64,000 bases of DNA, taken from contig NZ_JHQL01000003.1 in the NCBI RefSeq assembly GCF_000712975.1, positions 620,001-684,000 on the forward strand. The letters run 5' to 3'. The notes beneath the pieces are model-generated. The model had not been told where the DNA came from. It made no database searches and was given only the letters and a program-made list of their open reading frames with translations. Within the stretch, counting starts at the first letter, position 1, and every line of letters starts with the position of its first letter. This DNA is from Vreelandella neptunia. Its GTDB lineage: Bacteria > Pseudomonadota > Gammaproteobacteria > Pseudomonadales > Halomonadaceae. Shown piece after piece: positions 57,478 through 64,000 of the stretch. A program made the translations under genes and the position numbers.

Positions 57478-58419
57478 CTGTCGTGGGTCAATCGGTTTGC
57501 CGCCTTGGCGTAAGTCGAAAAGAAGGTCATAACGCTGGCTAGCGCTGCTTTGGCCGACATCGCATAGAGCGTCTCCGGTGCTTACTTGTTGGCCGACGCT
57601 GACCAGGATCCGTTCGCATAGTGCATACACCGTTTGTAAGTTGTCTGCGTGATGCACAATGACCACGTCACCCAGTTGGCGCATACCATCTGCAAAGCGT
57701 ACTTCGCCTGGCGCCACTGCTTGGGCTTTCGCACCCGCCTGAGTAGCGAGCAACATGGGTTGTAGCGTGCCACGGCTATCGGCTCCAAAGCGCCGCACAA
57801 TACGGTAATCTTCCAGCGGCCAAGGCCAGCGGCGTGCAGAAGTCGGTAAGCTAGCGCTAGGGGCAGGCGCTGGCTGGCTAGTTTGGTTACTGCTTGCTGT
57901 GGAACGGTTGGTAGTTACGCTGCCGCTTAAGGGCACACTGACAATTTGCCCTACTCTAAGGGCGGTTGGAGATGTACCTGGATTGGCACTCTGTATGCGC
58001 CCAGAGGTAGTGCCAAAGTGGCGGGCGATACTTGAGTATGTGTCGCCGGGACGAATTTGGTATCGATATGGCCCGCCAGAGGGGGCACGCTCTTGCTGGG
58101 TAGGTATTAATAGACGTTGTCCAACGTTTAAGCGTTGCGCATTTGTTCCAGGGTTGAAGCGTTCAAGACGCTCCAGTGGAACGTTTGCTCGGTTCGCAAG
58201 TTTCCCCAACGTATCACCACGCTGTACCTCTATCCATTCGCCGTTTATTTGGCCGACGGTACTGCTTGGCATGGGGTTATTTTGGCTGTTCGAAGAAGGC
58301 GAGCCAGCACACCCGACTAATACCGTAGCCAGTAAACAGACCGCGAGCCAATGGGCTAGTCGTGGTTGGTTTGCTTTGCTAGTAAGGCGTCTTTTTCCTG
58401 CCAGAGTGAGTTGATCCAT
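57466..58419 (-). CDS. Lipoprotein with two LysM domains and a degenerate LytM domain (NlpD-like)
   Basis: A 317-residue lipoprotein: signal with lipobox LVGC at about residue 36, LysM at about 62-107 (VQRGDTLGKLANRANV) and 118-163 (RPGDTYSSIARHFGTT), a Ser/Pro linker, then an M23/LytM fold (about 195-317). Zinc ligands are missing (FGAD lacks the leading His, and the HxH position reads DLR), so it should activate an amidase like NlpD/EnvC rather than cut peptidoglycan itself. Start overlaps the acyltransferase gene by 64 nt and has no ribosome site. Ends inside a 12-bp repeat. Confidence 0.82.
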   Translation of the reverse strand: MDQLTLAGKRRLTSKANQPRLAHWLAVCLLATVLVGCAGSPSSNSQNNPMPSSTVGQINGEWIEVQRGDTLGKLANRANVPLERLERFNPGTNAQRLNVGQRLLIPTQQERAPSGGPYRYQIRPGDTYSSIARHFGTTSGRIQSANPGTSPTALRVGQIVSVPLSGSVTTNRSTASSNQTSQPAPAPSASLPTSARRWPWPLEDYRIVRRFGADSRGTLQPMLLATQAGAKAQAVAPGEVRFADGMRQLGDVVIVHHADNLQTVYALCERILVSVGQQVSTGDALCDVGQSSASQRYDLLFDLRQGGKPIDPRQVLK

Positions 58420-59237
58420 GCGTGGAAACGTTCCTTGTGCTGCTGTTCTTCATGATAGTTGGCTTCGTTCATCCACTGGGGAATAGCGAGTTGCCTTGCG
58501 TTAAGTGTAATGCCAGCTTCTTTTCCGCATAGAAAACCCCAAAAGGTGGGTGTTGGATTTTCATAGCTGATGGTTACATCCAAAATGCCATCTAGTTTGT
58601 CGCCAAGCAGGCTGAGTACCTGTGACACACCGCCTGCTTTAGGCCTGAGCAAATGCTGAAAAGGACTTTGCTGCTTTTCCCGTTTTTCTACGGTAAATCG
58701 TGTTCCCTCAACAAAATTAAATATAGCAATTGGTGAATTTCTAGCTTGCCTACAAACGCGCTCGGTGGATTCACGATCGATGGTGGCAAGTTTTGGATTC
58801 TTGGCTATTTGCTCGCGACTGAAGCGTCGCATAAAAGGGAATTCTAACGCCCAAAATGCCAGTCCGACGATAGGAATCCAGATTAATTGATGTTTTAAAA
58901 AAAACCTAGGCATGGGAATACGACGATGCAGTGCCATAAAAAGGATAAATATATCTGTCCAGCTACGATGATTAGAAATAACCAGCCACCATTGATGTGG
59001 GCTGAGTGATTCGGGAATCGTGATGCTGACGTGAGGTTTTATCCAGCGGCGCATCCACCATAGGTTTGCACCGATCCAATTGAGTGCCACGCTGCATAAC
59101 CCTTTAAGCACCCACTGTTTTTGGTGCCGCCCAGGAATAATAACTTTTAATAGCGTTAATAAAATGAGCGGCACGCCCCAAAATAGCGTCGTTAGCGTCA
59201 GCAATAATAAGCTGACGACTCCTTTGACAGTAGACAT
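58356..59237 (-). CDS. YihG-like 1-acylglycerol-phosphate acyltransferase
   Basis: A 293-residue membrane-associated enzyme of the PlsC family. N-terminal hydrophobic anchor, then block I NHRSWTD (His-x4-Asp), block II PFMRRFSRE and block III FVEGTRF. Closest recalled relative is E. coli YihG/LCLAT-type acyltransferase. Adds an acyl chain to lysophosphatidic acid or a related lipid. Its last 64 nt overlap the lipoprotein gene downstream. Confidence 0.85.
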   Translation of the reverse strand: MSTVKGVVSLLLLTLTTLFWGVPLILLTLLKVIIPGRHQKQWVLKGLCSVALNWIGANLWWMRRWIKPHVSITIPESLSPHQWWLVISNHRSWTDIFILFMALHRRIPMPRFFLKHQLIWIPIVGLAFWALEFPFMRRFSREQIAKNPKLATIDRESTERVCRQARNSPIAIFNFVEGTRFTVEKREKQQSPFQHLLRPKAGGVSQVLSLLGDKLDGILDVTISYENPTPTFWGFLCGKEAGITLNARQLAIPQWMNEANYHEEQQHKERFHAWINSLWQEKDALLAKQTNHD

Positions 59238-59402
59238 ACCCCATTTCCTTTTACAAATGATGACAGCAGTGACGCAATGCTAGTTATCGTGGCTCGATAT
59301 ACGCAACCCGATACGTAACCTAGCGTAAATGCTAAAGGATCTCGCTCATGCTGCCCAGCACATTACGAAACCTTTGCATTGGCAGCAGTATTAGGACAGA
59401 GA

Positions 59403-60296
59403 TCAGGACGCGAGCACAGGTGTATTAATGTTTTCGATAAGCACCTTACGCAGGGCCTGTGCAGCAACCGATAGCTCGTGATGTGTCAGAATTCCAACCC
59501 GACAGGCAATGCTCGGTGAGGTTAGGGGCACACAGCGAGCGCCGAGTTGGTGCATTTGCTGAAAACACATAGAAGGCACCGCACTTGCACCTAAACCATC
59601 TGCCACCATTCTACCAACGGTCGACAGCTGATGGCTTTCAAAAGCAACCGGTAATTCAATGTGCTGTTTGGCAAGCTCTTGTTCTAACAATCGCCGTACC
59701 ATTGAGGGGCGCTGCAAGGTAATAAAATCTTGTTGCAACAAGGTCGCCCAACTGAGCGTGCTAGCCTTAGCCAAAACGGAATGCGGTGGGACCACTGCAA
59801 TAAACTGATCTTCAAAAAGTGGCGTAAACGTTAGGCTGTTGTCTCCTTCAGGCGAAAAGGCAATACCGATTTCCACTTGGCGTGAGCGCACCATGTCGAT
59901 GACTTCTTCATTGATAACATCATGAACAGTAATATTAATCTTAGGGTATTGCCGCCGGAAGGTTACTAGCGCGCTTGGCAGTAAATTGCACGCAAAAGAA
60001 GGCATGGCTGCTACGCTTAAACGACCAAGCTGGAGTGTAAAGCGCTGGCGTAATCGCTCTTCGGTATTGTCCCACTGGGCGAGCAGATGCTTTGCCAGTG
60101 GGAGAAGTGACTCGCCTTCGGGAGTGAGCCGAACACTACGGGTACTGCGTATTAACAGTTTCCCCCCGAGGGAGTCCTCAAGCCCTTTGATGGCTAAGCT
60201 AAGCGCTGGTTGAGATAGGTGCAGGCGTTCACAGGCTTGGGTAAAGCTCAGGGTTTGCGCTACCGCAAGAAAAGCTCGAAGTTGCTTGACGGTCAT
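59403..60296 (-). CDS. LysR-family regulator divergent from scoAB
   Basis: A 297-residue regulator with the N-terminal helix-turn-helix ([33 protein letters not shown]) and a type 2 periplasmic-binding-like effector domain. It diverges from the 3-oxoacid CoA-transferase genes with 147 bp between start codons, the classic LysR layout, so control of scoAB is likely. Confidence 0.88.
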   Translation of the reverse strand: MTVKQLRAFLAVAQTLSFTQACERLHLSQPALSLAIKGLEDSLGGKLLIRSTRSVRLTPEGESLLPLAKHLLAQWDNTEERLRQRFTLQLGRLSVAAMPSFACNLLPSALVTFRRQYPKINITVHDVINEEVIDMVRSRQVEIGIAFSPEGDNSLTFTPLFEDQFIAVVPPHSVLAKASTLSWATLLQQDFITLQRPSMVRRLLEQELAKQHIELPVAFESHQLSTVGRMVADGLGASAVPSMCFQQMHQLGARCVPLTSPSIACRVGILTHHELSVAAQALRKVLIENINTPVLAS

Positions 60297-60306
60297 ACTG
60301 ACCCTT

Positions 60307-60325
60307 TTATAAGTTATTTATATAA
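60307..60325 (+). promoter_or_regulatory. Candidate LysR box upstream of scoAB
   Basis: TTATA-N9-TATAA in the AT-rich space just before the divergent regulator gene; fits the T-N11-A dyad pattern of LysR sites. Low information content, so tentative. Confidence 0.35.
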
Positions 60326-60443
60326 ATTGATAAGAAAAACAAACTTAACAAATATATCATCTAGTACAACACTGGCTACACAGATCCAACCGCATCATAA
60401 CGACGCGTGCAACGTACCACCGATAACAATGCGAGGCATAACA

Positions 60444-61142
60444 ATGGCAGGATTTGATAAGCGTGTATCTTCCTATGAGGAAGCAATGGAAGGAATCGAA
60501 AGCGGCATGACCGTCATTGCTGGCGGTTTCGGCCTCTGTGGCATTCCTGAAAACCTGATTGCTGAGATTAAACGTCGGGCTGTCACCGATCTAACGGTTG
60601 TATCCAATAATTGCGGCGTTGATGGTTTTGGCCTTGGTGTGCTGCTTGAAGATCGTCAGATTCGTAAAATTCTCGCTTCTTATGTCGGCGAGAACGCTAT
60701 GTTTGAACAGCAAATGCTGAATGATGAAATTGAAGTTGTGCTTACCCCTCAAGGTACGTTAGCCGAGAAAATGCGCGCTGGTGGTGCCGGTATACCCGCC
60801 TTTTACACTGCCACTGGTTACGGCACGCCTATTGGTGAAGGTAAAGAGGTGCGTGAATTTAACGGCCGGCACTATATTCTAGAAGAAGCCATTACCGGTG
60901 ACTTTGCGATTGTTAAAGGCTGGAAAGCAGATCGGTACGGCAACGTCATGTATCGGCATACGGCCCAGAACTTTAATCCCATGGCAGCCACCGCGGGAAA
61001 AATAACGGTTGTAGAAGTTGAGGAAATTGTTGAGCCAGGCGAATTGGAGCCGAGTCAGATCCATACTCCCGGTATTTATGTGGATCGCATTATCCAAGGC
61101 TCCTTCGAGAAGCGAATCGAGAAACGTACGGTGCGTAGCTGA
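60444..61142 (+). CDS. scoA: 3-oxoacid CoA-transferase subunit A
   Basis: Alpha subunit of the SCOT-type CoA-transferase that moves CoA between succinyl-CoA and acetoacetate or a similar 3-oxoacid. The 232-residue protein has [18 protein letters not shown] near the N-terminus (CoA-transferase 1 signature GGFGxxGxP) and the later [19 protein letters not shown] at 60444 follows GAGG; the frame is open upstream into the regulator but without similarity. Followed by scoB after 45 nt. Confidence 0.92.
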   Translation: MAGFDKRVSSYEEAMEGIESGMTVIAGGFGLCGIPENLIAEIKRRAVTDLTVVSNNCGVDGFGLGVLLEDRQIRKILASYVGENAMFEQQMLNDEIEVVLTPQGTLAEKMRAGGAGIPAFYTATGYGTPIGEGKEVREFNGRHYILEEAITGDFAIVKGWKADRYGNVMYRHTAQNFNPMAATAGKITVVEVEEIVEPGELEPSQIHTPGIYVDRIIQGSFEKRIEKRTVRS

Positions 61143-61187
61143 TCGCTCTTTGGTTTAGACACTTTCACTCATTAAGAGGTATACACC

Positions 61188-61853
61188 ATGGCTTTAACAC
61201 GTGAGCAAATGGCACAACGCGTCGCACGTGAACTTGAAGATGGCTTTTACGTCAATTTAGGTATCGGTATTCCCACGTTGGTTGCTAACTACGTGCCTGA
61301 CGGCATTGATGTCATGCTGCAGTCTGAAAATGGTCTGTTGGGAATGGGGCGTTTCCCCACCGAGGAAGAAGTAGATGCAGATATGATCAACGCTGGTAAG
61401 CAAACGGTCACTGCTCGTCCAGGTGCTGCTATTTTTTCTTCTGCAGAATCATTTGCCATGATTCGTGGTGGTCATGTTGATTTGACCGTATTGGGTGCTT
61501 TTGAGGTAGATCAAGAAGGCAACATTGCATCATGGATGGTGCCTGGCAAGCTCATCAAAGGGATGGGGGGTGCCATGGACTTAGTTGCTGGCGCAGAAAA
61601 TATTATTTGCACCATGACACATGCCTCGAAGCATGGTGAGTCCAAGCTACTTGAGAAGTGCACGCTTCCTTTAACGGGAGCAGGCTGCATCAATCGAGTG
61701 TTGACCGATCTCGCTTACCTGGAAATTAAAGACGGTGCTTTTATCCTTAAAGAACGCGCACCAGGTGTCAGTGTCGAAGAAATTGTTGAAAAAACAGCGG
61801 GTAAACTGATTGTGCCTGATCATGTACCTGAAATGACGTTCGACGCTGAATAA
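61188..61853 (+). CDS. scoB: 3-oxoacid CoA-transferase subunit B
   Basis: Beta subunit, 221 residues, carrying the catalytic glutamate in LQSENGLLGMG (SENG signature of CoA-transferases). Also typical are YVNLGIGIPTLVANY and GAGCINRVLTDL. RBS AAGAGG. Forms a two-gene operon with scoA. Confidence 0.94.
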   Translation: MALTREQMAQRVARELEDGFYVNLGIGIPTLVANYVPDGIDVMLQSENGLLGMGRFPTEEEVDADMINAGKQTVTARPGAAIFSSAESFAMIRGGHVDLTVLGAFEVDQEGNIASWMVPGKLIKGMGGAMDLVAGAENIICTMTHASKHGESKLLEKCTLPLTGAGCINRVLTDLAYLEIKDGAFILKERAPGVSVEEIVEKTAGKLIVPDHVPEMTFDAE

Positions 61854-61877
61854 TCTTTAGCCGTATAAATCCTGCTA

Positions 61878-61901
61878 GGCGTGAGCTAATCAGCTCACGC
61901 C
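61878..61901. terminator. Shared hairpin between scoB and the convergent gene
   Basis: Perfect 10-bp stem GGCGTGAGCT/AGCTCACGCC around AATC. It includes the last codons of the minus-strand gene. No strong T run on either side. Confidence 0.55.
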
Positions 61902-62662
61902 ATTTCACAGCGAGTGTGGAAGGGGAGTAGGATTTCTGCAATACGTTCATGGTCATCGCCAACATGCTTTTGTACAAGTGCTAAACCGCCTAAACAAAGG
62001 CGATGCTCGTCTCCTAAGCTAAAAACAGTTTTTTGCGGCATCGCAGGATAAAACCGATGTTCAAGGAGTGGTGAAACGGAAAACACGCCATTTTGTTGGC
62101 CTTCAAAGCTCGGCATGCCGCAAGCCTCAAGTTGGTTATGCAGCGTATCTAAAGATTCGCCAATGGTTGAGCAGTCAAAGCCTGCATGATGCAGTCTGGG
62201 ACCCATAATCGCCAGCCAAGCAGCAAGGGGATGTGCTTGTTGCAGCTGTTGATAAAGTGCCCAAGAGGGCATTGGCCATGGACGACCTCGGCATAACAGA
62301 TTTTGTCCTTTGCAGTCGGCAGGGTGGCTTTGCAGGATAAGTTGCGTCAGTGCTTCACGCGGTGCTTTTGAAAGAGTACCAAGCTGTAACTCTGCTAATA
62401 CCAGCCAGCTACTATTGTCGTTGGGTGACAGCAAGTGCACTAACAGACCTTTGTCGGCCATAGCGTAATGGCCTACTGAGCGATAACCCATGTGGGCAAG
62501 GTTGGTATTGAGTTCGCTGGCTGCAAAAGGCCCGTAGTTTAAGGTGACCAAGGTTAAATATTCAGCTGACGTACTTAGTGGCCACAATCTAAGCCCACCG
62601 AGATCTGGATGCGTGTGGACATAATCTAGCCAAAGCTGTTGAACAAACTCCTTTTGCTGCAT
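61895..62662 (-). CDS. Unknown protein, possibly DUF1338-like
   Basis: A 255-residue soluble protein. The central pattern (LNTNLAHMGYRSVGHYAMAD, then LVHLLSP and LVLAELQLGTLSK) is reminiscent of DUF1338 proteins such as HglS (2-oxoadipate dioxygenase/decarboxylase), which have a vicinal-oxygen-chelate fold. The family's first metal-binding His position reads EYL here, so metal binding is doubtful. Ends in the hairpin shared with scoB. Assignment is weak; call it unknown if no alignment supports it. Confidence 0.45.
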   Translation of the reverse strand: MQQKEFVQQLWLDYVHTHPDLGGLRLWPLSTSAEYLTLVTLNYGPFAASELNTNLAHMGYRSVGHYAMADKGLLVHLLSPNDNSSWLVLAELQLGTLSKAPREALTQLILQSHPADCKGQNLLCRGRPWPMPSWALYQQLQQAHPLAAWLAIMGPRLHHAGFDCSTIGESLDTLHNQLEACGMPSFEGQQNGVFSVSPLLEHRFYPAMPQKTVFSLGDEHRLCLGGLALVQKHVGDDHERIAEILLPFHTRCEMA

Positions 62663-62796
62663 TGGGGTACCCTCGCCGCCTAATCGAACGTCACATGAGC
62701 CGTTATATGAACTGTCATATAATCTGTGCTACTTCAGTATAGGCAAGCGAAGATTTCGGTGTTCAACGGGTATAAACGCCAGTTTTAACGTCTGGG

Positions 62797-63060
62797 TTAA
62801 GAGGCCAGAAGCTGTTGTTGACGCACAAAATGGTCGAATTCGGTAAATCCGCCTATGTGCTGTTGGTCGACAAATATTTGGGGAACGGTATGAATAGGTT
62901 TGCCAGCCGTTTTTGCAATATCCTCTTTGGTAACGCCTTCTGAGGGCATATCAACGTAACGATACCCCTCTATCTTTCCATTGCTTTCTAAATATTCAGC
63001 AAGACGCTTTGCACGAACGCAGAAAGGGCATGACATACGGCCAAAAATTACCACAAACAT
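62797..63060 (-). CDS. grxA: Glutaredoxin 1
   Basis: An 87-residue dithiol glutaredoxin with the active site CPFC near residues 11-14, the GSH-binding TVP element (HTVPQIFVDQQHIGG) and high similarity in pattern to E. coli GrxA, including VIFGRMSCPFCVRAKRLAEY. Start at 63060 follows AAAGGAG. Reduces disulphides, e.g. of ribonucleotide reductase, with glutathione. Monocistronic. Confidence 0.93.
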   Translation of the reverse strand: MFVVIFGRMSCPFCVRAKRLAEYLESNGKIEGYRYVDMPSEGVTKEDIAKTAGKPIHTVPQIFVDQQHIGGFTEFDHFVRQQQLLAS

Positions 63061-63202
63061 CGCATAAACTCCTTTAGGATGATGGTCTATGAAAGATTGA
63101 TTACCCATTGTGGCTTAGCCTGCTGTATTTGGCTAATAGTGCCACGCTACATGGGCTATTAAGCCGCGTTATGGGCGGCTGTTACATAATCGGACAAACA
63201 TT

Positions 63203-63652
63203 ATGCGAACTTTAGCTCCTCACGACTATGAACGCTTAGCCGATCTAGCGGTGCATTATCGAGATATACACTTACGTTCAATGAAGCAGAAGCATCATTT
63301 TAATCCCCGCCTCGGTGTTGATGCCTTGTGTTTCCAATTCTTAGAAGCGCCCTTTAAGGAGCAGCAAGAGTCGTTGCTGGTAGGTGCCTTAATTACGCCA
63401 TGTGCAATGTGGTTAGTGGCCTTGCCAAGTGCTATTCAGCAGGGGCCACTAACCACTACGCTGCGTTTAAAACTTCCTTCTGGTGTCTATTCGCTCACAC
63501 TGGAGCAACTGCCTGACGGCAACGCACTCTATAAACGCATTGTTCTTGAAGATTTAACGGATCTTGACAGTATGCAGGAAGCGGCGCGGTTGGCTCAGCG
63601 TATGATGGGGCAATTAATGGTACCTCCCGACGCTTCTCCAGAGGTTGAATAG
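63203..63652 (+). CDS. HybE-family [NiFe]-hydrogenase assembly chaperone-like protein
   Basis: A 149-residue protein whose pattern (FNPRLGVDALCFQF, then VGALITPCAMWLVALPSA) matches the HybE/HupJ family: N-P-x-L, followed by a strand ending in TPxxMxLV. HybE acts in hydrogenase large- or small-subunit maturation before Tat export. No hydrogenase gene is visible in the window, and the neighbours are grxA and a dehydrogenase, so the family role may not apply here. Confidence 0.55.
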   Translation: MRTLAPHDYERLADLAVHYRDIHLRSMKQKHHFNPRLGVDALCFQFLEAPFKEQQESLLVGALITPCAMWLVALPSAIQQGPLTTTLRLKLPSGVYSLTLEQLPDGNALYKRIVLEDLTDLDSMQEAARLAQRMMGQLMVPPDASPEVE

Positions 63653-63743
63653 GCAGAAACGTCAGCCACTATCTACACTGTCTGTTCTTATATGATGACA
63701 ACTTACATTATCACTTTGAATAATCTCAACAAAAGGAACGTTT

Positions 63744-64000
63744 ATGTCCTCTGAAAAAGCTGTTACCCCCCGTGTTGCAGTGGTCACTGGCACCAGCAGC
63801 GGTATCGGTGAAGCGGTGGTGAAGCATTTCTGTGAACAGGGTTTTCAAGTGTTAGCAGTAGACTTTAATCCTGCTGGAAAAGAAGTAGCGGATGCGGCTG
63901 GCGCAGCGTTTTATCAAGGGGATTTAACCGACCCCGATGCGTGTCGTGGAGCCATTGCCGATGCGGTTAAGCGCTTCGGTGGCATCGATATTTTGGTAAA
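63744..64000 (+). CDS. Short-chain dehydrogenase/reductase, N-terminal part (3' end outside window)
   Basis: First 85 residues of an SDR enzyme: VVTGTSSGIGEAVV holds the Rossmann TGxxxGIG motif, and VLAVDFNPAG the acidic residue after the second strand, favouring NAD over NADP. RBS AAAAGGAACG. Proximity to scoAB makes 3-hydroxybutyrate dehydrogenase a possibility, but the substrate region is beyond the window. Confidence 0.85.
   Translation, partial: MSSEKAVTPRVAVVTGTSSGIGEAVVKHFCEQGFQVLAVDFNPAGKEVADAAGAAFYQGDLTDPDACRGAIADAVKRFGGIDILV

Noticed and set aside
60219..60443. Longer N-terminus for ScoA
   Set aside because: It would overlap the divergent regulator gene, has no family similarity, and a ribosome site sits before the ATG at 60444.
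1..64000. CRISPR array, insertion sequence, prophage or integron
   Set aside because: No regular repeat-spacer pattern, transposase, integrase or phage structural gene was seen; the tandem arrays have no spacers.

Overview
The window reads as a chromosomal segment of a gammaproteobacterium close to Halomonas (Halomonadaceae). Pointers are the gyrA-serC-pheA-tyrA/aroA-cmk-rpsA gene order with a fused TyrA-AroA, an MvaT-type (not H-NS-type) nucleoid protein, a complete Rsx/Rnf operon, acidic protein tails (GyrA) and a moderate GC content. I see no insertion sequence, prophage, CRISPR array or rRNA operon. One tRNA is present (Pro, GGG). The genus is inferred from gene content, not from a database search.

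Layout. 1-8.8 kb: end of argG, a HlyU-family protein and a DUF294-type nucleotidyltransferase, facing a four-gene operon on the minus strand (receiver, membrane sensor fused to a DEDDh exonuclease, small two-helix membrane protein, symporter-type histidine kinase), then a queuosine-mannosyltransferase-like gene. 8.8-17.4 kb: a carbonic-anhydrase-like gene, nth, and rsxABCDGE led by a diguanylate cyclase whose stop codon overlaps the rsxA start. 17.4-22.9 kb: metG, a small unknown gene, an acyltransferase, rdgC and a thioesterase. 23-33 kb: the gyrA to rpsA run of gyrase and aromatic amino acid genes. 33-36.2 kb: mvaT, a 1-kb stretch without a convincing gene, an unknown gene, a Tus-like replication-terminator protein and yacG. 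36.2-41.9 kb: coaE, pilD, pilC, pilB and two divergent pilin genes. 42-50.9 kb: a CigR/RcnB-like secreted protein, an inositol-phosphatase, tRNA-Pro, a type II P-type ATPase, a TauE/SafE permease, ppnN and a LysR regulator. 50.9-57.3 kb: the glycine cleavage system, split as gcvH-gcvP on the minus strand and agcS-gcvT on the plus strand around a shared 411-bp control region. 57.4-64 kb: a LysM/degenerate-LytM lipoprotein, a YihG-like acyltransferase, a LysR gene divergent from scoAB (3-oxoacid CoA-transferase), grxA, a HybE-like gene and the start of a short-chain dehydrogenase, probably for ketone-body or 3-hydroxybutyrate use.

The most unusual signal is not a gene. Short tandem repeats (12-20 bp units) sit on the 3' ends of genes. 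In ppnN and in the LysM lipoprotein gene the repeat unit contains the last codons plus the stop codon, copied in frame and giving serial stops. A 19-bp-period array starts at the yacG stop, a 15-bp array behind the P-type ATPase gene encodes a pentapeptide repeat, and a 13-bp array at 34.3 kb shares the core TTGAGATAG with the 12-bp array at 57.4 kb. Other points worth a look are the sensor-exonuclease fusion, the Tus-like gene with repeat-rich upstream DNA, and the cyclase coupled to rsxA.
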